Positions 8,740 through 17,639 of a stretch of 45,748 nt of DNA are shown here, piece by piece. The number at the start of each line of letters is the position of its first letter. Position 1 is the stretch's first letter. Below the pieces are notes generated by a model, which saw only the letters and a list, made by a program, of their open reading frames with translations, made no database searches and was not told where the DNA came from. The stretch lies in assembly GCA_017795045.1 (NCBI GenBank), contig CP051244.1, positions 2,307,021 to 2,352,768 of the forward strand. Direction: 5' to 3'. Source of the DNA: Allomuricauda sp. Its GTDB lineage: Bacteria; Bacteroidota; Bacteroidia; Flavobacteriales; Flavobacteriaceae. A program made the translations under genes and the position numbers.

Positions 8740-9708
8740 TTAGAACAATTCCATGTCCCCAAGATTAAAGCCCCAATATGGGGAATGGGTATCTAAGAGC
8801 ATTTGATATTTTTTTTCAGGGAGGGTTACATTTTTTGTTACCATATTGGGGCCTTCCCTTTCTAGATTTACGGCTAGCACCCCATTTTTCAATAACAATT
8901 TGGATTTAAGAATCCCTTTGACCATTGAAACAACAAGATATCTTTTGGCCAAGATTGCAATGACCTTTTTAACATGTTGGTGCGCATTGGCATCCATGAG
9001 CTGTACCTCTACAATACGGCATTCTGTAATCTTTTTTGTCTTCTTTAGTCGATAGACCAAGAAAACACCGGATGAGTATAGGTACTTATAAGGGACCAGA
9101 GGGTTGTTTAGGTATCGCCATTGGAGATATTCCTTTGAAAAAGGGCAGCTTAAATCCGCTTCCGCGAATGGAGTAGCAAATTGTAGTGTCCCATGTTCAA
9201 TGAACTCCAACGAATCTTTTGAAAGTTGTTCCAGTCTTTTCTTTGAAGAGAGCCAAAAAAGAGGGTTGACCAACAAATTAACGGGGATCTTTCTATTTAG
9301 AACCCATCCAAGTTTTAGATACCCACCGATACTTTTATCGTTTGGGGTGTTGAAGATAAAATCAAAATTCTCTTTCCTAACCTTCTCAAGGGCATAGTTG
9401 GTCAATGTTAAAAATATCCCTTTTCTCCGGTGGTTTGGAGATACGGCCGTATCTACCGCCCGTACGGCTTTCAGTTCTTTTTCGGTACTTGCCTCTTTCC
9501 ATCTCCATTGCATAAAAGCCCTTACGCCCACAATTTCAGAACCGATGGTTGCTACATATATCTTTGACTTTCCAAATGGATTGTCATAGTGTTTCCAATG
9601 CCAGTTCTCAACAGATTTTTCGGTTCCTTCGCCTAGAGCAATTTTTAGCAACTCAACGATTTCCGGTGAATCTGTTTTTGTGGCCTCACGTATACTGATC
9701 TCGTCCAT
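8740..9708 (-). CDS. GNAT-family acyltransferase in the polysaccharide operon
   Basis: The protein has 322 aa. The N-terminal ~150 residues form a GNAT domain: IVGVRAFM, then VDTAVSPNHRRKGIFLTL, which carries the acetyl-CoA pyrophosphate-binding RRKGI (R/Q-x-x-G-x) loop, then NTPNDKSIGGYLKLGW. The C-terminal ~170 residues are less clear and may be a second, degenerate GNAT-like half. Position suggests N-acylation of an amino sugar, for example one exposed by the deacetylase encoded just upstream. It is not the hexapeptide-repeat (PglD/NeuD) type. Its start overlaps the end of the deacetylase gene by 23 bp, which suggests translational coupling. Confidence 0.8.
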   Translation of the reverse strand: MDEISIREATKTDSPEIVELLKIALGEGTEKSVENWHWKHYDNPFGKSKIYVATIGSEIVGVRAFMQWRWKEASTEKELKAVRAVDTAVSPNHRRKGIFLTLTNYALEKVRKENFDFIFNTPNDKSIGGYLKLGWVLNRKIPVNLLVNPLFWLSSKKRLEQLSKDSLEFIEHGTLQFATPFAEADLSCPFSKEYLQWRYLNNPLVPYKYLYSSGVFLVYRLKKTKKITECRIVEVQLMDANAHQHVKKVIAILAKRYLVVSMVKGILKSKLLLKNGVLAVNLEREGPNMVTKNVTLPEKKYQMLLDTHSPYWGFNLGDMELF

Positions 9709-10702
9709 CTTTTTCTAATTTTTCAACCAGGCTTTCCATAGAGTGGGACATGAATCCGTACTTTTTGTTAAGGGCCTGATACATGGTTAAAATCTTTTCT
9801 AAATTTTTGAAATTTTGATCCATATTGGAACCAAAATTGTGTGGATGCCACCACAGATGAAAAACCTTATTGTGCTTGGCGGCGTGTTTCATGCTCTTTT
9901 TTATCCGTCTTATTTTAAGAAACTCCAAGAATCCAAGCTTTTTGGAATAGGACCTTAAGAGTCTGCTTGATGGTAAATTATAAATAGGGTCTTTAAACCT
10001 TAACTCATCCCAGGTATAGCAATGGTGTCCAAATATATTGAAATAGGCGTCCAGACCCCTTCCCAATCTTCTTCCATACATCCATAGCCTTCCAGTTTTA
10101 TTCCTATTTCCTTCAAAGGCCCAGCTCTTTTCATTGCCCCTGTATGAAGCTATTCCAAGTTCTTGGCAAACGTTCAAATAATCAATATTGCATTGGTTTC
10201 TTGGAAACACAATGGATTGGAGCTGTATACCGTTGTTTTCGGCAATTCTTTTGGCCGAAACGATGTCTGCTTTGAACTGGTCTAAGGTTTGACCGGATTC
10301 CAGACAGTAGTAGTGGCTAAAAGTATGTGTTCCGAGTGAATGTCTTTGATCACTTTTTATTTGAGTGATCAACTCGGGGGCATAATGGTAGGGATCCGTA
10401 AGGGAACTTTCTTCAAGAAGATCAAAATGTCCATTATAGGGTGACAGATTCTTATTGATGTACGTTGGTTTTTCTTGAGGCACATACGTTAAAAGTTCTT
10501 CTTTGTTATGGGCAAATAGAAATCCTACGGTGGAAAAAGTAGCTTTTACATCATAATCCGCAAAGACCTTCAATAACCTTGGGATTACATATTTTACATT
10601 CTCTATATCCTGACCATAGGATGCAATGGTCTTTTTGTCCCGAACCCCCCAGAGTAGTTCAAAATCCAAAGAAATAACCAGAGAGCCATTTTTGCTATCC
10701 AT
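9686..10702 (-). CDS. Polysaccharide deacetylase (NodB-like)
   Basis: The protein has 338 aa. It has the NodB start motif SLDFELLWG (~residues 11-19, the usual catalytic aspartate region), ATFSTVGFL, the metal-binding HSLGTHTFSHYYCL (T-H-x-x-S-H-type), and VFHLWWHPHNFG near the end, which carries a late conserved histidine. The enzyme family removes N- or O-acetyl groups from GlcNAc-type sugars using a divalent metal. No signal peptide is seen, so it probably acts in the cytoplasm on lipid-linked or nucleotide-linked sugars, unlike the secreted PgaB type. It sits 4 bp after the GT4 gene and overlaps the GNAT gene. Confidence 0.87.
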   Translation of the reverse strand: MDSKNGSLVISLDFELLWGVRDKKTIASYGQDIENVKYVIPRLLKVFADYDVKATFSTVGFLFAHNKEELLTYVPQEKPTYINKNLSPYNGHFDLLEESSLTDPYHYAPELITQIKSDQRHSLGTHTFSHYYCLESGQTLDQFKADIVSAKRIAENNGIQLQSIVFPRNQCNIDYLNVCQELGIASYRGNEKSWAFEGNRNKTGRLWMYGRRLGRGLDAYFNIFGHHCYTWDELRFKDPIYNLPSSRLLRSYSKKLGFLEFLKIRRIKKSMKHAAKHNKVFHLWWHPHNFGSNMDQNFKNLEKILTMYQALNKKYGFMSHSMESLVEKLEKDGRDQYT

Positions 10703-10706
10703 ATTC

Positions 10707-11786
10707 TTACGCTAAATTCTCAACCTTTTTCACAAACTTTTCAATATCATTCTGTTCTAAAAACGTATCGAAGAGCATTCTATTATTTGTAGTATCTCCC
10801 ATTAATACCTTTTCAATGGATTTTGCAAGATCTTCAACATCGCCGGGTCGGCACACCTCAATTCCATTGATTTTATCAATGTTGCCCGCACAAAGTGTAG
10901 ATACCACATTATTGTTTTGGCTCATCATTTGCAACAGAACATTCGGAAAGCCTTCCAGTATGGAGGACACTACGCAAAGCTTGGCATTTTTAAAATATGG
11001 ATAAACATTTTGTACATACCCTTCAAAGATCACATCGTTTTCCAGTTGAAGGGAACGGCTTAAATCCCGTAGTTTTTCCTCCTCGTTTCCATCTCCCAAA
11101 ATCACCAATTTTAGATTTGGAAACCTATCCTTTATGCTGGCAAATGCTCTGATCAAATAGTCAAAACCTTTGATGGGCATTAGTCTGCCTGCGGTAACCA
11201 TATATTCATTTGGAAGTTCAATGGTAAACTCTTTTTGGGACATAGCTATCATTTCGGTTAAGTTGATAGGATTTGAAATGGTATGCGCCCTTGTCTTTAA
11301 AAAGGGTAGTGCGGAGACCAGTTGTTCCCGCATGACATCTGTTTGACAAATAAGAAGATTTACTTTGCTGTATCCCAAATAGTAGAAGAGTTTATAGCGC
11401 ATCAGCTTTAATCCCTTATATCGAATAAATATGGAAGTGGATTCCCTACCAATGAATTTTTTGGTCTTGAGCAGTCCAAGTTTTAAAAATAGACCCGTGA
11501 TTCCCGTAACAAAAACATTGGAAGTGTAGATGTAGTCATACTCTTCCTTGTTTCCGAATAATTGGTGGGAGAAAAATTTTAAAAACCCCATTTTCTCATT
11601 CTTGTTCGAGAATAAGTGTTTTTTGATATTGGATCCCACAAGTTTGTCCCAAGCATTGGCTTCTACTTTTTTATAAAAAAAATAAAGGGAAACTTCATGC
11701 TCCTTGTGGTAATGGGAAGCCACCATTCGAAGAAATTGCTCAGCTCCACCAAGGTTATTGTTGGGTACTATTATAAGGATTTTCAT
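10707..11786 (-). CDS. Glycosyltransferase family 4
   Basis: The protein has 359 aa, GT-B type. The N-terminal part carries the GT4 glycine-rich IIVPNNNLGGAEQFLR motif; the C-terminal part has MVTAGRLMPIKGFDYLI, KLVILGDGNEEEKL and the donor-site EGFPNVLLQMMSQN motif. Expected role: sugar transfer to the undecaprenyl-linked repeat at the inner face of the membrane. Specificity unknown. It lies 9 bp behind the next GT4 and 4 bp before the deacetylase, clearly within the operon. Confidence 0.9.
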   Translation of the reverse strand: MKILIIVPNNNLGGAEQFLRMVASHYHKEHEVSLYFFYKKVEANAWDKLVGSNIKKHLFSNKNEKMGFLKFFSHQLFGNKEEYDYIYTSNVFVTGITGLFLKLGLLKTKKFIGRESTSIFIRYKGLKLMRYKLFYYLGYSKVNLLICQTDVMREQLVSALPFLKTRAHTISNPINLTEMIAMSQKEFTIELPNEYMVTAGRLMPIKGFDYLIRAFASIKDRFPNLKLVILGDGNEEEKLRDLSRSLQLENDVIFEGYVQNVYPYFKNAKLCVVSSILEGFPNVLLQMMSQNNNVVSTLCAGNIDKINGIEVCRPGDVEDLAKSIEKVLMGDTTNNRMLFDTFLEQNDIEKFVKKVENLA

Positions 11787-11795
11787 AAATGATGG

Positions 11796-12869
11796 TTAAA
11801 TAAACTTAAAAAAGAGATCCTCATATTTTTTGAGTATGATTTCTTTCCCATATTTTTTCAGAACAGACTCCCTCACCTGTTCTGGATTGAAAGTATTGGT
11901 TGTGGTATGGTGAATAAGACTTTCCAAAAATTCATCTTCGGATTTTGAAACACTCCCATTGACATTTTCATCGATAATTTCATTGATTCCTCCCGGGGCG
12001 TCAAACGCCAACACCGGGGTACCAACGGCACAGCTCTCTATAACGGCATTGGGAAACCCTTCAACGTAAGAGCCTTGCAAGTAGAAATCGTTCTTGGCCA
12101 AATATTTGGGAACTTCATTGGTGTAAGGGATATGTTGTATTTTTTCAAAAATGCCCAAAGACTTTGCCATGTCAAAAATCTCTTGTTTTTTTTCTCCGTT
12201 CCCAACGATGGTGTATGTAAACGGATGGGGGAATCTTGAAAGGGCTTTTAGAATCCTATCATGGCCTTTTCTGCCATGTAAGGCCCCAACCGTAATAAAT
12301 GCGCATATCCCAGTTTCATTTTTCTTTTCCTTAAGGGTAAAACCATCGGTGATCGGGTTGTTGATCACCACTGTTTTTGACTTGAACTGGGGGAATTCAC
12401 CTGTAAACCCCTCATACATGTCGTTGGATTGACATATGATGGTTTTCAAAAATCTATATCCAATTTTCTTAAGATTAATACGTCTTAATCCTTTCTTTTT
12501 GGCACTGAATTTTTTCCGCACCTTATCAATATTGGCCTCTCTGGCCACAAAGGCCGTTCTTGGCCGTAATGGGGCCATGAAAGACATTAATATGTTTAAA
12601 TGTCCTATGGAGCTGAGTACAATGTCCGGTTTTAGCTTTTTAACCTGCCGGAACATGGGAAGGAAAGCTTGAGACACCTTGTCCTTGCCCAAAAAGACCA
12701 CATCCACCATTTTGGTATCAACGGAGTATGCCTGGTCTTTTTGGTGGCCAATAACGATTAAGGTTACCTTGAATTTATCATGGGACAAATTTTCAGCCAA
12801 AAATGACATTACCCTTTCCGCACCGCCCGCCCTTAACGAGGGAATCACAAAAAATATTTTTACAATCAT
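11796..12869 (-). CDS. Glycosyltransferase family 4
   Basis: The protein has 357 aa, GT-B type. It starts FFVIPSLRAGGAERVMSFLA (GT4/Alg11-like acceptor-side motif). The donor side shows FITVGALHGRKGHDRIL, TIVGNGEKKQEI and EGFPNAVIESCAVGTPVLA. It would add one residue to the lipid-linked repeat. The start codon overlaps the stop of the upstream polymerase gene by 4 bp (ATGA), so translation is probably coupled. Specificity unknown. Confidence 0.9.
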   Translation of the reverse strand: MIVKIFFVIPSLRAGGAERVMSFLAENLSHDKFKVTLIVIGHQKDQAYSVDTKMVDVVFLGKDKVSQAFLPMFRQVKKLKPDIVLSSIGHLNILMSFMAPLRPRTAFVAREANIDKVRKKFSAKKKGLRRINLKKIGYRFLKTIICQSNDMYEGFTGEFPQFKSKTVVINNPITDGFTLKEKKNETGICAFITVGALHGRKGHDRILKALSRFPHPFTYTIVGNGEKKQEIFDMAKSLGIFEKIQHIPYTNEVPKYLAKNDFYLQGSYVEGFPNAVIESCAVGTPVLAFDAPGGINEIIDENVNGSVSKSEDEFLESLIHHTTTNTFNPEQVRESVLKKYGKEIILKKYEDLFFKFI

Positions 12870-13981
12870 ATGGGAAGCGGGTTTTGATTCATGGAGCTTT
12901 CTTCGTTATCGTTCAAGGCAACCTGATATTGTAACCACATCGCCAAAAATGTGATGTAATAAAAATTGAAAAAATTATGGTTTGCCAATAAAAACACGGA
13001 TATTCCAATGGCCTGCATCAACAGATTTGGAGCTTTTCTGAACAGTAAGACGCCTTTATAGATCAAAAACAGGAATAGTCCTGCAAAGAGTAAAAATGGT
13101 ATAATACCAGATTCACCAATCACCAAAAGATACGTATTGTGGGAACCTAATCGGTGTACTCCTCCTCCCTGAAATGCACCATATCCATTTCCAAAGAATG
13201 GTTTTTCCAGGATGTAATCATAGAATCTTGCCCATGTTTCCGTCCGGGAGTCCTCATTGATTTCCCTACTGTCCACATTTTCATTGTTTACTATTGCCTT
13301 GAGTTGTTGGAACCTTGGATTGTTGAGGCCAATAAATTCATCGATCATAAAAAGTGTACTCATGATGAGGGCGCCGAGCAAGAAAATACGTATGTTCTTG
13401 ATATTGATAAAAATGGACAGGGCATTCAAAAGGAGCCATAAGGCAATGAAGGTCCTAGAAAATGTCAACAGGCCCATTAAAGTGAAAAGAAACTGCCCCA
13501 ATAACTTTAATTTTTTGTTTTCTAGGCCATAAGTGAGACCATAACCAAATATGCATATAAAACCACCAACATTTGGATTGATGTAAAACCCACTGTACCT
13601 TCCATAATCACTTGTAAAGAAAAGCGTGTGGATCAAAATACTTAGTGCACCCACGATTAAAAAGTAGAAAAGCTCCTTCTTTGAAGTATCCTTGATGACT
13701 TCATACCCGCAAATGACTACAATGAAGTATTTTAGAAACAGTGTAAGAAACGTTTTAAAGTCCCCGGTATATTGGAATGCAGATATAAGATAGTAGCTGA
13801 GTCCTATAACGATCATCCATATGTTGGCTTTTCCCTTATTGGAGAACATGAAATATATGATCATAAGGATCAAAGAGGCATAGCTCAACATACTGCCCAG
13901 TCCACCGCCTCCAAACTTAAGGGTGGCTGCCGGTAGATTGAGGATGATAAGGGACAGTATAACGTATTTGAGGATTTTCAA
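12866..13981 (-). CDS. wzy: Wzy-like O-antigen/capsule polymerase
   Basis: The protein has 371 aa, almost entirely hydrophobic with about ten predicted membrane segments and one larger loop (~residues 215-275; REINEDSRTETWARFYDYILEKPFFGNGYG...GSHNTYLLVIGESG). That loop matches the O-antigen ligase/polymerase (Wzy_C/WaaL) pattern with an Arg in RTETW and a His in GSHNTYL. In a locus with Wzx, Wzc and Wza homologues but no ligase context, polymerase is the better call. It would join lipid-linked repeat units on the periplasmic side. Low sequence conservation is normal for Wzy. Confidence 0.82.
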   Translation of the reverse strand: MKILKYVILSLIILNLPAATLKFGGGGLGSMLSYASLILMIIYFMFSNKGKANIWMIVIGLSYYLISAFQYTGDFKTFLTLFLKYFIVVICGYEVIKDTSKKELFYFLIVGALSILIHTLFFTSDYGRYSGFYINPNVGGFICIFGYGLTYGLENKKLKLLGQFLFTLMGLLTFSRTFIALWLLLNALSIFINIKNIRIFLLGALIMSTLFMIDEFIGLNNPRFQQLKAIVNNENVDSREINEDSRTETWARFYDYILEKPFFGNGYGAFQGGGVHRLGSHNTYLLVIGESGIIPFLLFAGLFLFLIYKGVLLFRKAPNLLMQAIGISVFLLANHNFFNFYYITFLAMWLQYQVALNDNEESSMNQNPLPI

Positions 13982-14017
13982 AGGGCTTTTTTATGATTTA
14001 AATTTAAGGGTCTTTTT

Positions 14018-15109
14018 TTAATTAAGTTTTGAAATGATCAAATCGTACCACAAACGGGTCACATTTTCCGATGAGTACCTTTCGGTGGTCTTTTGTGCGG
14101 CCTTTCCCATGGAATTCCTTAGGTTGGAATCATCAATCAATTGACTTAAATGTTTGGTCATGGCCCTATCATCGTTTATTTTGACCAAGTACCCATTGAT
14201 TCCATCCTCAATAATTTCAGAGGGACCGGATTTGCAATCAGTTGATATGGGGGCGGCCCCAAAATGCATGGCCTCCAATAGAGCATTTGGGAACCCTTCG
14301 TAATAGGAAGTGAACAAGAATATTTTGGCTTTGTTATAATACGTCTCAATATTTGTCTTTGCTCCCAGCAGTTCCACATTCTGTACATTGGCGGCCAATT
14401 TCTCTAGGTTGGACCGTTCGGCTCCTTCCCCAAGAATCAGTAATTTCCAGTCTTGGGGGTTCACATTGGCAAAAGATGTAATGGCCATTGCATGGTTCTT
14501 GAGCTTGTGAAGCCTTCCCACCGCCAATACAATATTTTCTTTTTGCTCCGCTGTTCGCTTGTTTGATAATTTTGGATTGATCGGGTTGGGTAAGATCTTA
14601 ATATTGGATTCGGGAATGTTTTTCAGATAGAAATCTTTGGCGAAGTTGGTTTGAACTACCAAGCAATCTGCCTTGGGATAGGCCACGTGCCTTAAAATTT
14701 TCCAAAACTTTTGGATTTTGGCTCTTTCGGGATTTGTACGTTCACATATGATACAGGGAACCTTATTTTTCTTGGCCGCAAATACCGAGAAAATATTGGA
14801 CTGTGTGATGAATCCGATGACCAGGTCTATTCCTTCCTCTTTTAAAATGTTTTTGATGGATCTATATAACCGATAGTTGAGTCGTATGGATTGGAGTGCG
14901 TTTTTACTGGATTCGATATGGTCTTTCTCAAAGCAGGGGATCACGTTTATTTTTTCATCCAATTCATAAAAGGATTCTTGATTGGAGTAGGTGATTATGG
15001 TTATATCAAACTTTGAAACCAAGTTGTTCGCCAAAGTGGCAATGACCCGTTGTGCTCCACCCGAAGAAAGTTTGCTGATAACAAATGCAATCCGTTTTTT
15101 AGTGTCCAT
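14018..15109 (-). CDS. Glycosyltransferase family 4
   Basis: The protein has 363 aa, GT-B type. The start is IAFVISKLSSGGAQRVIATLA; the donor half shows VLAVGRLHKLKNHAMAI, LLILGEGAERSNL and EGFPNALLEAMHFGAAPI followed by SGPSEII, as in GT4 enzymes of the GalNAc/heptose-transferase (PglH/PglJ-like) type, though the sugar cannot be assigned. Its start overlaps the end of the wzx gene by 11 bp. Confidence 0.9.
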   Translation of the reverse strand: MDTKKRIAFVISKLSSGGAQRVIATLANNLVSKFDITIITYSNQESFYELDEKINVIPCFEKDHIESSKNALQSIRLNYRLYRSIKNILKEEGIDLVIGFITQSNIFSVFAAKKNKVPCIICERTNPERAKIQKFWKILRHVAYPKADCLVVQTNFAKDFYLKNIPESNIKILPNPINPKLSNKRTAEQKENIVLAVGRLHKLKNHAMAITSFANVNPQDWKLLILGEGAERSNLEKLAANVQNVELLGAKTNIETYYNKAKIFLFTSYYEGFPNALLEAMHFGAAPISTDCKSGPSEIIEDGINGYLVKINDDRAMTKHLSQLIDDSNLRNSMGKAAQKTTERYSSENVTRLWYDLIISKLN

Positions 15110-16649
15110 TTTTTGAGATTTTCTTAGAGACCAGCTTGACCACCCTATAGGTCAGATTTTTAAAACCAGTTGCAAAAATGTACAATAACAGGCCATATGA
15201 GATAGCGCTGATGGCGGTAATCTCCACAACCAACAAAATCCATGCACCGTAGTTATTGACTTCGGTATTTATAAAGGATTGTATGAAATGATTCAATCCA
15301 ATAAACACAGAAAGAAACAAAAACAGGTGTCCCAAAAAACCTTTCCAATAGGGCCAGAGACTGGTTTTAAAGCCGTGCTTGTAAAGAAAGTAGGGTTTCC
15401 ATATCACCACAAAAAGTACAAGGCTTACCAACGTGCCCAGCATAATTCCACTAATGCCCAACATCCTGCCAAAGATGAAAGAAATCAATAAATTGACAAT
15501 AGCTTCGGCGGCAGGGGCCCAGGTATCTGAAAAAAGGCCATAGGCATTTTTAAAAAATTCGACAGCACCTCTTATTTGTCCAATGAAAAAAATGATGACG
15601 AGTAAAAGGAGTACGCTTTTATCCAGGATATATTCTTCGCCTACCCAAATAGTGATAAACGGCTCAATACAATGATACAGTACAAGCCCCAATACACCAC
15701 CAATGAAGAATTGTAATGCTTGTATTTCCCAAAACACCTTAAAGATATTCTTCATGTTGTTCTCCGCGACCAAGTTGCCAATACCTGCCCGTGTTCCGGA
15801 AAATACCATTTTTACCAGCCCCGTAAGCTTGGTGAATATGAGCTGATAGTTCCCGAAAAATGCCACGCTCTCCAGACTTACCAGGGCAAATACCAGGATA
15901 TTGTCAGTGCCATCCTTTACAAAAGACCCAATCTTATGGACAAAAAGTTGTTTGATATTCTTGATGACCTCAGGATATTCCTTGATGATGTTTTTGGTCT
16001 CGTTGGCCCGTATGGTGAGCCATGGGTAATGCTCCTTTACCTTTATTCTAAGGATGATACAGTACAAAATTGAGAAAAAGAGTTCCAAGGCTACCCAGAC
16101 ATATAAACTCTGGAAATAATAAGACACCAAAGATTGTACAATGAGTCTTATAATATTACTTGTTTGAAAATATCCTTGTACAACATAGCCTTTCTGATCT
16201 GCCTCCAAAAGTACCATGTGGTAATTGACGAAGTAGCTGAACAAGGTGGTCGCCAAAAACGAAAAGAACGTAAAATAGACCAACCCAATGGAAAGGGAAG
16301 TATCATTGAAAATCCAAGGGAAAAAGAGGGAAGCCACTACTCCGGTACCCAGCACGATCAAACCTATGCGCTGGTATAGAAATCCGAGTAATCCAATAAC
16401 CTTGTTGATCTCTATCTTGTCATTGTCAAAAATGGGCTTGTACAAAGTATAGCCTATAGCTGTCCCAATTCCCAATTCCGCAAGGTTTAGAAAACTCAGC
16501 ATACTTCTGAGCGTTCCGGTAAGACCCATAAATTCGTCTCCTAAAAATTCAAGGAATATTTTTCTTGAGAAAAATTGAGCAAGGATGGACAGCCCAAAAA
16601 AGAATATTCCAATTTTGGCATTTTTAATGGATTTCCTTACTCTAGACAT
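15099..16649 (-). CDS. wzx: Wzx-like polysaccharide flippase
   Basis: The protein has 516 aa with about 12-14 hydrophobic segments, of the MOP exporter/polysaccharide_synt family. Recognisable parts are an N-terminal ARKIFLEFLGDEFMGLTGTL-like region (residues ~30-50) and LAELGIGTAIGYTLY, then paired helices through to LLLYIFATGFKN. It would flip the undecaprenyl-linked repeat unit from the cytoplasmic to the periplasmic face for Wzy. Length and position (between two transferase genes, 9 bp after the GT2) fit. Confidence 0.9.
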   Translation of the reverse strand: MSRVRKSIKNAKIGIFFFGLSILAQFFSRKIFLEFLGDEFMGLTGTLRSMLSFLNLAELGIGTAIGYTLYKPIFDNDKIEINKVIGLLGFLYQRIGLIVLGTGVVASLFFPWIFNDTSLSIGLVYFTFFSFLATTLFSYFVNYHMVLLEADQKGYVVQGYFQTSNIIRLIVQSLVSYYFQSLYVWVALELFFSILYCIILRIKVKEHYPWLTIRANETKNIIKEYPEVIKNIKQLFVHKIGSFVKDGTDNILVFALVSLESVAFFGNYQLIFTKLTGLVKMVFSGTRAGIGNLVAENNMKNIFKVFWEIQALQFFIGGVLGLVLYHCIEPFITIWVGEEYILDKSVLLLLVIIFFIGQIRGAVEFFKNAYGLFSDTWAPAAEAIVNLLISFIFGRMLGISGIMLGTLVSLVLFVVIWKPYFLYKHGFKTSLWPYWKGFLGHLFLFLSVFIGLNHFIQSFINTEVNNYGAWILLVVEITAISAISYGLLLYIFATGFKNLTYRVVKLVSKKISKNGH

Positions 16650-16658
16650 ATACAGGAC

Positions 16659-17636
16659 TTACCCAACTTTACTGTTGGTTAGGTTGTGTTTCAGTTTGTT
16701 GAAACGGATAAAGATTTCAAATAATTTTATGGGAAGCTTCACCGCCAATTTAAGGTAGGGGATGGGTTCCTTGGAATGGGGGTACAGTTCCTTAATCTTT
16801 GTATTTAATTTTTTGCGATGTTCATAATCGGGGTCCACATGTGGATTGTAATTGAGTAATTTGTAGTGTTTCAATAACTTCTTCAACATATGGTCATAGG
16901 CTATTGATACCACTTCTGGGGCATCTCCATCCGTTTTAACCTTGTTCAAAAGATAGAACCCGGCATCCAAGGAGTCGAATTTTTTAAGACTGTATGGGCT
17001 CTTTGTGATACTCGTTGGATTGTATCTGTAGTTGTAGAAGGGCATAAGGTATACACCGATCCTATCTACTTTCTTCAGGTTGTCTATAGTGAAGTATACG
17101 TCTTCGGAGGTCTTACCTTCCAAAAAACGATAGTCTTTGACCAAACTGGTCTTATAGATTCTTCTCCAAACCGAATATTGGTTGTTCTTAATGATTCTTT
17201 TTAAAGCCTCCTCATAGGTTTCAATGGTAAGCTGGACGTCTTTCTTGGCTTGCTTCTTTACATTGGATTTTGCTATGCCACACTCTACAATGTCCAGATT
17301 GTTTTCTTGCAATAGTTCCGTTAAGCGGGAAAACATGTTGGGTTCTATCCAGTCATCACTGTCCACAAACGCCAAATATTCACCTGAAACCAATTCAAGG
17401 CCAGAATTTCTGGCACCACTAAGTCCTTTGTTTGTTTGGTGTATTACCTTGACCCTTGCATCTTTTTCCGCATATGCATCACAGATTTTCCCACCATTGT
17501 CCTTGGAGCCATCATTTATCAGAATGACCTCAAGGTTTTTATGGGTCTGGTCAAGTATACTGTCAACGCATTGGTTTAGGTATTCCTCTACATTGTATAC
17601 CGGTACGACAACACTGATAAGAGGTTGTTGCTTCAT
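16659..17636 (-). CDS. Glycosyltransferase family 2
   Basis: The protein has 325 aa, GT-A fold. It begins PLISVVVPVYNVEEYLNQCV and contains VILINDGSKDNGG, NKGLSGARNSGLE and the metal/donor-binding AFVDSDDWI (DxD) motif around residue 95. The C-terminal ~150 aa are variable. It is an inverting transferase that adds a sugar on the cytoplasmic side. The gene is 3 bp after the TviB-like dehydrogenase gene and is the first transferase of the operon. Specificity unknown. Confidence 0.93.
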   Translation of the reverse strand: MKQQPLISVVVPVYNVEEYLNQCVDSILDQTHKNLEVILINDGSKDNGGKICDAYAEKDARVKVIHQTNKGLSGARNSGLELVSGEYLAFVDSDDWIEPNMFSRLTELLQENNLDIVECGIAKSNVKKQAKKDVQLTIETYEEALKRIIKNNQYSVWRRIYKTSLVKDYRFLEGKTSEDVYFTIDNLKKVDRIGVYLMPFYNYRYNPTSITKSPYSLKKFDSLDAGFYLLNKVKTDGDAPEVVSIAYDHMLKKLLKHYKLLNYNPHVDPDYEHRKKLNTKIKELYPHSKEPIPYLKLAVKLPIKLFEIFIRFNKLKHNLTNSKVG

Positions 17637-17639
17637 GTG

